Shown here piece by piece: positions 15,353-22,423 of a DNA stretch of 64,000 nt. Origin of the DNA: an uncultured SAR86 cluster bacterium (GTDB lineage Bacteria > Pseudomonadota > Gammaproteobacteria > Magnimaribacterales > D2472); contig CACJML010000001.1 of assembly GCA_902594515.1 (NCBI GenBank), forward strand, positions 1 to 64,000. Direction: 5' to 3'. Position numbers and translations under genes: made by a program. Each line of letters starts with the position of its first letter. The first letter of the stretch is position 1. The notes under the pieces were generated by a model. That model saw only the letters and a list, made by a program, of their open reading frames with translations, was not told where the DNA came from and made no database searches.

Positions 15353-16522
15353 TTATTCTGTGTTCAAATCAGCATCTAAATATTTAGCCAAATGAAGATG
15401 AAAATTTACTATTGCCTTCTCAAAGTAACCAAAGGTTAAGTGATCGTTAGCTTTAGTGCCTAATGTTTGTTGGATAGCTCTGGCCGCTTCACGATCTTCA
15501 TCTTGCCCGGTATTCCCAACAAATTTTGCATCTCTCATGGCATCTTTCTTTGACAATTTTTCTTTCTTATTACTTTTATTGATCAAGGTATAAATAACCC
15601 ATTTTGATCGAGTGGGACTGATAGGCTCCAAAATTACAAGGTTTGTGTGCTTTGACAGCACTGAGATGCTCACATTTGGAAATAAGCTATATACTGAGGT
15701 AATGGTCCCATCAATCACTCTTTTGGATGGCTCAATATCTCTTAATTTTTCAATACGCTTAAATGGAAAGATGACACGTGAATTCTGACCATAGTTCTCT
15801 ACAACGTTAATATTGTCTAATCCATAGGGATAAAAAGTATCCTTGTGTAGAGATTTAATGTGATACCCCTCAAGCAGTGTTTCGTGAAGTATCTTCCAGT
15901 TAGCCTCATCTTCAATTGCAGATTGATTAATCAAAACTTGATCTTCAGTGAAATAGTCTAGAGTTTCATCTAGAAATTTTTTATCGATATCACTATCTTG
16001 ACATACATAGACAATTCCACCTTTCTCAACAGCATTAACTTGCTTAAGTCCATGCTCACGGGGGTCAATGCCAGGAAAACCATCAGCGCCTGGAATATGT
16101 CTATTCTCTCCCTTTAATCCATAGGTCCAACCATGATAGGGACAAACAAAAGATTTTTTACATCCGCTGCCTGAAGCTACTTGCATGCCTCGATGTCTGC
16201 AAGCATTTATAAAAGCATTTATGTTATTTTCATCATCTCTAGTTATAAGAATCGGAGTTCCAGCTGCAATTCTTGATACGTATGAACCTTTTTCTGGCAG
16301 AGCACTTGAGGGACAGAAGGGTACTGGCAGGGATCTCAGCAATTTAATTTCATTATCAAAACGCTCTTGATTTATATAATTTTTAACAGGCTCTTTCCAA
16401 ACCTCATCGCCTAAATCAGTTGTTTTGTTATCAATGTGAGAAAAAACACGCTCAATAATTTGACCATCATCCAAAAGCAATGAGGTTGGATTGGCAAGTG
16501 AGTAATGATTTGATTTGCTCAT
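15353..16522 (-). CDS. Rieske non-heme iron ring-hydroxylating oxygenase, alpha-subunit type
   Basis: Oxygenase of 389 residues. The N-terminal Rieske 2Fe-2S site is C108-x-H110 and C127-x2-H130 (CRHRG, CPYHGWTYG). The catalytic mononuclear iron site shows E218-x2-H221-x4-H226 (EGYHIKSLH). The overall form matches the aromatic-ring dioxygenase / choline monooxygenase-like group, in which the alpha subunit alone often suffices. No beta subunit or reductase is adjacent; the ferredoxin of the alkB operon is convergent nearby but need not be its partner. Substrate unknown. The start at 16522 lies 40 bases from the att site of the integrated element. Confidence 0.9.
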   Translation of the reverse strand: MSKSNHYSLANPTSLLLDDGQIIERVFSHIDNKTTDLGDEVWKEPVKNYINQERFDNEIKLLRSLPVPFCPSSALPEKGSYVSRIAAGTPILITRDDENNINAFINACRHRGMQVASGSGCKKSFVCPYHGWTYGLKGENRHIPGADGFPGIDPREHGLKQVNAVEKGGIVYVCQDSDIDKKFLDETLDYFTEDQVLINQSAIEDEANWKILHETLLEGYHIKSLHKDTFYPYGLDNINVVENYGQNSRVIFPFKRIEKLRDIEPSKRVIDGTITSVYSLFPNVSISVLSKHTNLVILEPISPTRSKWVIYTLINKSNKKEKLSKKDAMRDAKFVGNTGQDEDREAARAIQQTLGTKANDHLTFGYFEKAIVNFHLHLAKYLDADLNTE

Positions 16523-16563
16523 TTAAGATAATTATTACATATAAGATATTTGATTTTTAGAAA

Positions 16564-16613
16564 TGGTGCCCAGAGGTGGAATCGAACCACCGACACAAGG
16601 ATTTTCAGTCCTT
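16564..16613 (-). repeat. Partial tRNA-Phe copy: distal attachment site of integrated element
   Basis: Fifty bases identical to 17555-17604, i.e. the 3' part of tRNA-Phe from anticodon stem to CCA. There is no 5' half, so it is not a tRNA gene. At 16591-16619 the arms CGACACAAGGA and TCCTTGTGTCG flank the 7-base TTTTCAG (anticodon loop) as a perfect 11-bp inverted repeat, which has the form of a tyrosine-recombinase core site. Confidence 0.9.
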
Positions 16614-16658
16614 GTGTCGAAGTCGTAAACCCATATAAATATTGCGCTTAAGTGCATA

Positions 16659-16722
16659 GTGTTCATAACAGTGTTCATATTTTCATATGAAAACTAATTA
16701 AAAATTTAACACCAGTGAACAC
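16659..16722 (+). repeat. Left set of GTGTTCAT sites (arm-type-like)
   Basis: GTGTTCAT at 16659-16666 and 16671-16678, plus an inverted near-copy GTGAACAC at 16715-16722. Together with the right set (two direct and one inverted copy in mirror order) this looks like integrase arm-type or excisionase binding sites. Confidence 0.6.
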
Positions 16723-16725
16723 AAG

Positions 16726-16941
16726 TTATGACCAATCCGATTTAAAAAAATTATAGTATTTTGGTGAAGATGCACCTGCATAACTTCTTCTTTGACTGTA
16801 TTTAAGTCTTCCTTTTTCATACCTATAAACATAAGCACCTAAAGGACCCCATGCTCTAAGACATACCTCAAAGGTTCCATCCCCATAGTCATGAACCCAA
16901 AGGTTTTCATTTACTTCAGTAGTTTTTCTATTATTTTTCAT
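16726..16941 (-). CDS. Unknown 71-residue protein of the tRNA-Phe element
   Basis: Not a recognised family. The 71 residues are basic and rich in Tyr, Arg, Gly and Trp, with a central WGPLGAYVYRYEKGRLKYS and no membrane segment or signal peptide. There is no helix-turn-helix pattern that would mark it as an excisionase or AlpA-like regulator. The upstream sequence GGAGTAAT gives a ribosome site a few bases before ATG 16941. It is divergent from the other element gene, with a 237-base region between them that contains a hairpin. Its ORF length is modest, so it is supported mainly by the ribosome site and the composition. Confidence 0.55.
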   Translation of the reverse strand: MKNNRKTTEVNENLWVHDYGDGTFEVCLRAWGPLGAYVYRYEKGRLKYSQRRSYAGASSPKYYNFFKSDWS

Positions 16942-16980
16942 TATTACTCCTTTACTTGTTGATTAACCTCATCATTTTTT

Positions 16981-17006
16981 CCACCTTGCCGGAGTTGGCA
17001 GGTTGG
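16981..17006. repeat. Hairpin in the central region of the tRNA-Phe element
   Basis: CCACCTTGCC and GGCAGGTTGG form a 10-bp stem with one mismatch and one wobble around a 6-base loop. It lies between the two divergent element genes, in a spot that is GC-richer than its surroundings. It could be an operator, a small RNA end, or a replication or transfer structure; no basis to choose. Confidence 0.4.
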
Positions 17007-17178
17007 AGGAGAACTTAATCCCACTCTTGATGTGCAATTATTATAACAATTTTCAGATTGAAATTTGTGAAAAAACCCCCATATAAATAAGTGTAAAGAA
17101 AGAAATATCTTCTTATTTCAAATTCCATTACTCACATTTACATACCCAATTCCGGGTGTGTTTCTTATGGAGAAAAAT

Positions 17179-17481
17179 ATGCAAGTATTTAAATGCGAAT
17201 ACGAACTTCCCCAAGGGAAGATTAATCATAATGTTCATGTTGATTGGGATGATAAAGGCAACTTACATTTTGCTGAGCAAGATCTTGGTGATGGGGTAAG
17301 GCAATTTTGGGGAACCGAAGAGTATGAATACTTTATGATGATTCATCAAAAACATGTAGCAAAATTTATTCTTTGTTGCTTTTGGAAGGGTTTTACCTTT
17401 GAAGAAAGATTTACTGTTGCTGATTTGAGGGAATTGTGTGACAAGTATGAGATTGAATATTCAACAGATAACTGGTTTTGA
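17179..17481 (+). CDS. Unknown acidic 100-residue protein of the tRNA-Phe element
   Basis: Not a recognised family. I prefer ATG 17179 because GGAG lies six bases before it; ATG 17167 and GTG 17158 extend the frame by four and seven residues but have no ribosome site. The product is acidic and aromatic, with an N-terminal beta-like part (QVFKCEYELPQGK), HVDWDDKGNL, a central KFILCCFWKGF and a helical end (VADLRELCDKYEIEY). It has no signal peptide. As one of only two genes in an integrase-less element it is a candidate cargo (defence, immunity or regulatory) gene, but nothing in the sequence proves a function. Confidence 0.65.
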   Translation: MQVFKCEYELPQGKINHNVHVDWDDKGNLHFAEQDLGDGVRQFWGTEEYEYFMMIHQKHVAKFILCCFWKGFTFEERFTVADLRELCDKYEIEYSTDNWF

Positions 17482-17490
17482 TTAGTTTTT

Positions 17491-17524
17491 ATGAACACTA
17501 AGATCAGTGTTCATAAGTGTTCAT
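17491..17524 (+). repeat. Right set of GTGTTCAT sites (arm-type-like)
   Basis: ATGAACAC (inverted) at 17491-17498, then GTGTTCAT at 17507-17514 and 17517-17524. It has the same unit and count as the left set, with the inverted copy facing the element interior at both ends. Confidence 0.6.
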
Positions 17525-17554
17525 AAAACCAAGATTTGAGAAATGCTTTAAAAG

Positions 17555-17630
17555 TGGTGCCCAGAGGTGGAATCGAACCACCGACACAAGGATTTTCAGT
17601 CCTTTGCTCTACCGACTGAGCTATCTGGGC
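17555..17630 (-). tRNA. tRNA-Phe (GAA), CCA encoded
   Basis: Complete 76-base tRNA on the minus strand: acceptor GCCCAGA / TCTGGGC, D arm AGCTCAGTCGGTAGAGC, anticodon loop CTGAAAA giving anticodon GAA, T loop GTTCGATTCC, discriminator A and encoded CCA at 17555-17557. It serves as the attachment site of the element to its left; the part from the anticodon stem to CCA is element-borne after integration. Confidence 0.97.
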
Positions 17631-17647
17631 ATTGATTGAAGACCGAA

Positions 17648-17653
17648 ATTATA
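17648..17653 (-). promoter_or_regulatory. -10 box of tRNA-Phe promoter
   Basis: A perfect TATAAT on the minus strand, about 18 bases upstream of the tRNA 5' end, leaving a leader of roughly ten bases. A -35 box at normal spacing is weak. Confidence 0.55.
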
Positions 17654-17715
17654 ACCGAACTGTACCAACCGTAGAATACTTCTATAAAATAATAAATTAA
17701 TTCAAAAAATCAATT

Positions 17716-18480
17716 ATGAAAAAAGTTTGTCTAGTTTTAGGAGCCGGAAGAGGAATAGGTGCAACCGTCGCAGAAAAGTTTGCCATGGAAGGACTTCATT
17801 CACATCTGTGCAGAAGGAGTGATGGTGATGCACTGCAAGAATCCTTAGATCAGATTCAAGCCAAAGGTGGTGAGGCAACAGGAGAATTAATCAATGCAAT
17901 TCATGACGGTGTAATTGAGAAAACAATTGAATCAGTTGAAAAGGATATTGGTCCCATTGAGGTTTTGATATACAACCTTGGCGCCCAATCAGGGATGAAG
18001 CTATTGGATGAGACTTCTTATAAAGAGTTTGAATGGGGTTGGAAAATGGCAAGCTTTGGTTTATTTAGAGTGGCAAAAACTTTATGTCCGCTTATGATTA
18101 AGAGAGGCAGCGGAACAATTATTGCAACCTCTGCTACAGCTGCAATGCGTGGAAATAAAACACAACATTCTCATGCCGCTGCCATGGGCAGCAGGCGGAT
18201 GCTTTGTCAGACTCTAAATGATGAGTTTGCGGAGAAGGGTATTCATGTTGCACATGTTGTTGTTGATGGCATGGTTGATGCGCCTGATACTTTGGGCAAA
18301 ATGCTAGGCGATGATTTATTTAATCAACTTCGAGAAACTCGTGGCAAAGAAGATGGCATTGTGCTTCCTGAGAAAGTTGCAGAAGCCTATTATTACCTTT
18401 ACTCTCAGCATCGATCGACTTGGACGCATGAGTTAGATTTAAGATCCTATACAGACACTTCTTGGTGGAATCACTCTTAA
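17716..18480 (+). CDS. SDR-family protein lacking the catalytic Tyr/Lys
   Basis: Short-chain dehydrogenase/reductase fold, 254 residues, with the nucleotide-binding GAGRGIG at 9-15 and a NAG-like NLGA at 87-90. The active-site YxxxK is replaced: the equivalent positions are H153 and M157 (HSHAAAMGSRR), while S139 remains. Normal SDR chemistry needs that Tyr and Lys, so it may use another mechanism, bind without catalysis, or act as a partner subunit. The rest of the protein, including the end SWWNHS, is intact with no sign of decay. It is monocistronic next to tRNA-Phe. Confidence 0.85.
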   Translation: MKKVCLVLGAGRGIGATVAEKFAMEGLHSHLCRRSDGDALQESLDQIQAKGGEATGELINAIHDGVIEKTIESVEKDIGPIEVLIYNLGAQSGMKLLDETSYKEFEWGWKMASFGLFRVAKTLCPLMIKRGSGTIIATSATAAMRGNKTQHSHAAAMGSRRMLCQTLNDEFAEKGIHVAHVVVDGMVDAPDTLGKMLGDDLFNQLRETRGKEDGIVLPEKVAEAYYYLYSQHRSTWTHELDLRSYTDTSWWNHS

Positions 18481-18483
18481 TAT

Positions 18484-18753
18484 TTAGTCGAGTTCTTTGA
18501 ATCCAGCAGCCTGTTCAACTTCTTCGTTATTAAAAAATTTCTCCATTTGACCAAAAAGCCATTGCCTATCTTCAGCATTAGATGAATCTAAATGTTTCTC
18601 ATTAATAAGCATTGTCTGATGAGTTTTCCATAACTCCCAAGCTTCTGATGAAATAGTTTCCATAATTTCAATCCCTTTTGGACCGGGCATAGGCGGCCGG
18701 TCAAGTGCGGGCAGTTTTTTATTTAGTTTTTTACAAAAAATTTTTTTTTCCAT
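18484..18753 (-). CDS. yggX: Fe(2+)-trafficking protein YggX
   Basis: Small cytoplasmic protein (89 residues) that protects Fe-S enzymes from oxidative damage and is linked to iron trafficking. Conserved features are the N-terminal IFCKKL (the reactive Cys), LDRPPMPGPKG at about 18-28, and the helical WELWKTHQTMLINEKHL. It overlaps the end of mutY by 23 bases, as in the enterobacterial mutY-yggX pair; MutY itself carries a 4Fe-4S cluster. Confidence 0.95.
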   Translation of the reverse strand: MEKKIFCKKLNKKLPALDRPPMPGPKGIEIMETISSEAWELWKTHQTMLINEKHLDSSNAEDRQWLFGQMEKFFNNEEVEQAAGFKELD

Positions 18754-19756
18754 AATTTTTTATTATTTTTTTTATAGGTTTTGGTAAAGCAATATTTTCA
18801 ACATCATTTACTTTAACCCATTGATATTGAAAATTATTTTTAGGGATAAACTTTTTAGTAACTTTTTTTAAATTAATATCAATCTCCAAAATTCTATGAC
18901 TAAGCCTATGTTTAATTTTCTCAATATTATAGGACCTAACTTTTAAAGAAGATTCATTAGTGTGAGGAAGTGACCATAAACCCCTCCATATCTCTTGATC
19001 ATCAATTTTTCTCAAAAGCACTTCTTGATCTGCTACAAAAAAACTAAGTTCTATTTTTAGGGTCTTTAGATCAATTGTTTTTTTACTTTTTATAGCTTCT
19101 ACCTGTAAAAATGCTGAGTTGCAATTAGCATTTAAGGGGCACTGTGAACATTCTGGATTCTGAGGAGTGCATAAAGTTGCACCAATATCCATGATCCCTT
19201 GTGTGTAGAAATTTGAGTTAGTTGCATTCGAAACGCTTAAAGATAAATCCCATAACTCTTTTTCGCTTAAAATATTTTTGCCATCAGAGAAATATCTCTG
19301 AAGGATCCTTTTGACATTTCCATCTAAAATGGGAGTAGGTATTTGATGTGCAATCGACATGATTGCACCGGCTGTTGATTTACCAATTCCAGGCAGCTTA
19401 ATGATTTCTTCAAAAGTTTTTGGAAAGCGTCCCTTATGTTCTGAATGGATAATTTCTTTGGTTTGAAATATATTTCTTGCCCTTTTATAAAATCCTAAAC
19501 CTGACCATAGGGCAAGAATCTCATCTTCTGAAGCATCTTGAATAGATTTGAGGGTTGGGTATTTTTTTATAAATTTTTTAAAATAGGGTTTAACTGTAAC
19601 AACTTGAGTTTGTTGCAACATAATTTCAGAGATCCATATCCGATATGGGGTAATTGCCTTTCTCCATTGCAAATCATGACGACCGTGCAATTCATACCAC
19701 TTAATGACTTTTTCTGAAAAACTATTGGTTACCAAAAAGCTCTTCTTTGTTTTCAA
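18731..19756 (-). CDS. mutY: A/G-specific adenine DNA glycosylase MutY
   Basis: Base-excision repair enzyme that removes adenine mispaired with 8-oxoguanine. It has the helix-hairpin-helix GPD fold with a conserved glutamate ([11 protein letters not shown]44), [10 protein letters not shown] at 121-130 and catalytic D145 (PILDGNVKR). The 4Fe-4S cluster is C196-x6-C203-x2-C206-x5-C212. A NUDIX-like C-terminal domain that recognises 8-oxoG follows. Length 341 is normal. The start overlaps gpmA by 35 bases; an ATG further in is possible, but MutY proteins typically need the segment around [13 protein letters not shown], so the real start is close to this one. Confidence 0.96.
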   Translation of the reverse strand: MKTKKSFLVTNSFSEKVIKWYELHGRHDLQWRKAITPYRIWISEIMLQQTQVVTVKPYFKKFIKKYPTLKSIQDASEDEILALWSGLGFYKRARNIFQTKEIIHSEHKGRFPKTFEEIIKLPGIGKSTAGAIMSIAHQIPTPILDGNVKRILQRYFSDGKNILSEKELWDLSLSVSNATNSNFYTQGIMDIGATLCTPQNPECSQCPLNANCNSAFLQVEAIKSKKTIDLKTLKIELSFFVADQEVLLRKIDDQEIWRGLWSLPHTNESSLKVRSYNIEKIKHRLSHRILEIDINLKKVTKKFIPKNNFQYQWVKVNDVENIALPKPIKKIIKNYGKKNFL

Positions 19757-20351
19757 TTAACCCACCTCGAAAGGAATAAATAATTGGAGCACCTGTTGGA
19801 ATTTCCAGCTTTACAATCTCATCATCACTGAGATTATCAAGCTCCTTAATAAGAGACCGCAGCGAATTACCATGAGCCGCAATCAAAATATTTTTTCCTT
19901 CTGCTATGAGGGGTTTAATTTTATTCTCAAAGTATGGAAGTACTCTTTCCCCAGTATTCTTTAGGCTCTCACCCCCGGGTGGAGGTACATCGTATGATCT
20001 TCTCCAAATATGAACCTGATCTTCTCCCCACTTCTTTCTTGCATCATCTTTATTGAGGCCAGCAAGATCACCATAATTCCTCTCGTTTAACGATTGATCC
20101 CTTGTGGTTGGCAATGATTCAATGCCTAACTGATCTAAAATTATATTCCCAGTATTAATTGCCCTAATTAAAACTGAGGTAAAGAGTTCGTCTAAATCAA
20201 TTTTCTTCTCGAGCAGAAGCTTGCCAGCTTTTTCTGCTTCATTTCTTCCTTGATCAGTTAGATCTGGGTCTTTCCATCCAGTGAATAGGTTTTTTGCGTT
20301 CCATTCACTTTGTCCATGACGCACTAAGATTAAGTAATTCAAATCTTCCAT
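19722..20351 (-). CDS. gpmA: 2,3-bisphosphoglycerate-dependent phosphoglycerate mutase
   Basis: Glycolytic enzyme interconverting 3- and 2-phosphoglycerate. It has the phosphohistidine motif [10 protein letters not shown] (H12), the LNERNYG block (E90), [14 protein letters not shown] near 116-129 and the second histidine H160 in [19 protein letters not shown] near the C-terminus is typical of GpmA. At 209 residues it is the short bacterial form (E. coli has 250). It is divergent from the rhodanese gene and immediately upstream of mutY with overlapping ends. Confidence 0.94.
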   Translation of the reverse strand: MEDLNYLILVRHGQSEWNAKNLFTGWKDPDLTDQGRNEAEKAGKLLLEKKIDLDELFTSVLIRAINTGNIILDQLGIESLPTTRDQSLNERNYGDLAGLNKDDARKKWGEDQVHIWRRSYDVPPPGGESLKNTGERVLPYFENKIKPLIAEGKNILIAAHGNSLRSLIKELDNLSDDEIVKLEIPTGAPIIYSFRGGLIENKEELFGNQ

Positions 20352-20392
20352 TATCTCCTCACATTAAATCTATTTTAAGCGATAATACGCTA

Positions 20393-20809
20393 ATGATTGA
20401 GTTCAATTTATTTTTAATCGACCACTGGTACTATTCGTTACCCTTATTTTTGTTTTTAGTTCTTTGGTGGAGAACTGAATCTCGAAGAGGTGGTAAAAGA
20501 ATCTCTACAAGCGAACTTACAACCATGGTAAACAAAGAAAACGCAAAAATACTGGATGTAAGACCTAAGGATGAATTTGAAAAAGGAACCATTACAAACT
20601 CAATTAACATCCCTTATCAGGATATAGATTCTCGTTACGAGGAACTCCTTGCATTTAAGGAGACTCCAATTGTTTTAGTATGCGCACTTGGAAGAAATGC
20701 AGGGCTGACAGGAGAAAAGCTTTCGAAGAAAGGTTTTACGAATTTAACGGTACTGAAAGGGGGAATCTCAAGTTGGCAACAGGATAATATGCCTCTAGTA
20801 AAACCATGA
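20393..20809 (+). CDS. Membrane-anchored rhodanese-domain protein (YibN-like)
   Basis: Protein of 138 residues from ATG 20393; an open frame extends upstream to 20294, but that would run into gpmA. It has one N-terminal membrane helix (about 12-27) followed by a rhodanese domain. The active-site cysteine C97 lies in LVCALGRNAG, so sulfur transfer is possible. It precedes grxC with a four-base overlap, the same yibN-grxC pairing seen in E. coli and relatives (where secB follows). The role is sulfur or redox handling at the membrane, not exactly known. Confidence 0.85.
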   Translation: MIEFNLFLIDHWYYSLPLFLFLVLWWRTESRRGGKRISTSELTTMVNKENAKILDVRPKDEFEKGTITNSINIPYQDIDSRYEELLAFKETPIVLVCALGRNAGLTGEKLSKKGFTNLTVLKGGISSWQQDNMPLVKP

Positions 20810-21060
20810 AAAATGTAACTATTTACACTACGATGACGTGCCCATATTGCTACAGGGCTAAATCTTTACTAAAAAAATTAAGTGTTCCTTATAAAGAAAT
20901 CGGTGTTGATTTCAAGCCCTCGTTGAGAGCTGATATGGCTGAAAAAGCTGGTAAAACCTCAGTTCCTCAGATTTGGATTGATGACAAGCATATTGGAGGT
21001 TGTGATGACTTGTATGCCTTGTATGGAGAGGGCAGCCTTGAGAAGTTGCTTAGCGACTAA
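20806..21060 (+). CDS. grxC: Glutaredoxin 3
   Basis: Dithiol glutaredoxin of 84 residues with the active site C12-P-Y-C15 and the TSVPQIWIDDKHIGGCDDL glutathione-binding region near the end (cis-proline in SVPQ). It reduces protein and ribonucleotide-reductase disulfides with glutathione. It follows the rhodanese gene with a four-base overlap and is convergent with ntrC, the 3' ends overlapping by 11 bases. Confidence 0.95.
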   Translation: MKNVTIYTTMTCPYCYRAKSLLKKLSVPYKEIGVDFKPSLRADMAEKAGKTSVPQIWIDDKHIGGCDDLYALYGEGSLEKLLSD

Positions 21061-22423
21061 GTTCTTTAATCTTTTTTGCTAATGTATTTCTTCCCAAGCC
21101 TAGTAATTTTGCAGCTTCTTGCTTTTTCCCACTAGTTTTATCCAGAGCGAATTCGATCAATAGCCTATCTATTTCTGGTTCAATTGATTCCAATAAGTTT
21201 TCACGAGTTGTTTCATGCAACCCATCAATCCAAGCCTTGAATCCACCGCGCCAGTCATCGCTGCTTGGATTAAGAACTTTTCCGTCCAAAATATCCTGCG
21301 GTAAATCACTTGGTTGAATATCTTTACTTGGTGCCATTAAAGCAAGCCAGTAGCATGTATTTTCTAGCTGCCTCACATTACCAGGCCATGAATACTCAGA
21401 TAATTTTTTCAAGGCTTCTTTAGACAGAACCTTAACGGGCTCAACGAGATCATCAGCATGACTCTTAAGAAAAGCAGAACTAAGATCAGCTATATCTTCA
21501 ATTCTTTTTCGCAGAGGTGGAACATCTATCCTGATAACGTTTAATCTATAAAAAAGATCTTCTCTAAAAGTTGCAGACGAAACTAGGTTCTCAAGGTCTT
21601 GATGTGTTGCAGCAAGAATTCTCACATCAACTTTGATTGGCTTGTCTCCACCAACTCTATAAAACTCTTTATTTGATAAGACTCTAAGAAGTCTGGTTTG
21701 AGTTTCCAGAGGCATATCCCCAATCTCATCAAGAAATAAAGTCCCTCCATTGGCTTGTTCAAACCTTCCAATTCTTTGTTCAACTGCGCCAGTAAATGAA
21801 CCTTTCTCATGTCCAAACAGTTCACTCTCAATAAGTTCTTTAGGGATATCAGCCATGTTAAGTGCAATGAATGGCATATCATTCCTTGGACTATTTTTAT
21901 GAAGTGATTTGGCTATTAATTCTTTTCCGGTACCTGACTCACCCTGAATAAGAACAGTTGCGGTGGTGTTTGAAAGTTTGCCGATGGATCTAAATACATT
22001 TTGCATTGAGGGAGCTGATCCAATAATTTCAGTCTTAGTAATCTTTTTAGGTTTTTCAATATCAGTTTTCTCTAATGCTCTCTTAACGATTGATGATGCT
22101 TCTTCTAAATCAAACGGTTTAGGAAGATATTCGAATGCGCCTCCACCATATGCATCTACGGCAGCTTGCATATCGGTAAACGCAGTCATGATAATAACAG
22201 GAACATCTTCGTAATTATTATTTAGATGTTTTAAAAGATCATAGCCATTGACTCCCGGCATTTTTATGTCAGAAATTACAAGATCAGGAACGTCTTTGTC
22301 TAGTTCGTTCAGTAATAACTCACCGTCGCTAAAGGAAGAAACATCTAATCCATCAGATTTTAGATGCTCATCAAGAATCATTCTGATAGCATCGTCATCA
22401 TCAGCTATCCAAACTTTAGGCAT
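21050..22423 (-). CDS. ntrC: Nitrogen regulator NtrC (sigma-54 activator)
   Basis: Response regulator of 457 residues: receiver domain with phospho-acceptor D52 and K104; AAA+ sigma-54 interaction domain with Walker A GESGTGKE (161-168) and the sigma-54-contacting loop as GSFTGA (208-213) in place of the usual GAFTGA; and a Fis-type helix-turn-helix at the C-terminus ([22 protein letters not shown]). It pairs with NtrB just upstream and probably activates the GSII gene, which has matching sites. The Gly-Ser variant in the loop occurs in natural activators and is not by itself inactivating. Confidence 0.95.
   Translation of the reverse strand: MPKVWIADDDDAIRMILDEHLKSDGLDVSSFSDGELLLNELDKDVPDLVISDIKMPGVNGYDLLKHLNNNYEDVPVIIMTAFTDMQAAVDAYGGGAFEYLPKPFDLEEASSIVKRALEKTDIEKPKKITKTEIIGSAPSMQNVFRSIGKLSNTTATVLIQGESGTGKELIAKSLHKNSPRNDMPFIALNMADIPKELIESELFGHEKGSFTGAVEQRIGRFEQANGGTLFLDEIGDMPLETQTRLLRVLSNKEFYRVGGDKPIKVDVRILAATHQDLENLVSSATFREDLFYRLNVIRIDVPPLRKRIEDIADLSSAFLKSHADDLVEPVKVLSKEALKKLSEYSWPGNVRQLENTCYWLALMAPSKDIQPSDLPQDILDGKVLNPSSDDWRGGFKAWIDGLHETTRENLLESIEPEIDRLLIEFALDKTSGKKQEAAKLLGLGRNTLAKKIKELSR

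Larger units (their letters stand above)
16602..17598. mobile_element. About 1-kb integrative element in tRNA-Phe, no integrase
   Basis: Segment between two copies of the tRNA-Phe anticodon-loop core (TTTTCAG at 16602-16608 and 17593-17599), giving a unit length of about 991 bp. Integration kept the tRNA intact because the element carries the 3' part. It contains two divergent small genes of unknown function, a central hairpin, and two sets of GTGTTCAT sites near its ends. It encodes no recombinase, so it is either a deletion remnant or a satellite mobilised by an integrase from elsewhere. Confidence 0.8.

Noticed and set aside
16564-16640. Second tRNA-Phe gene
   Set aside because: Only 50 bases match; the 5' half (D arm, acceptor 5' strand) is absent and replaced by element sequence. 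It is an attachment-site duplicate, not a gene.
16659-17524. CRISPR array from the repeated GTGTTCAT units
   Set aside because: Units are 8 bases, in mixed orientation and without regular spacers. No CRISPR array was seen anywhere in the window.
20294-20392. Longer N-terminus of the rhodanese protein
   Set aside because: The extension runs into gpmA on the other strand and precedes the membrane helix with no homology; ATG 20393 is preferred.
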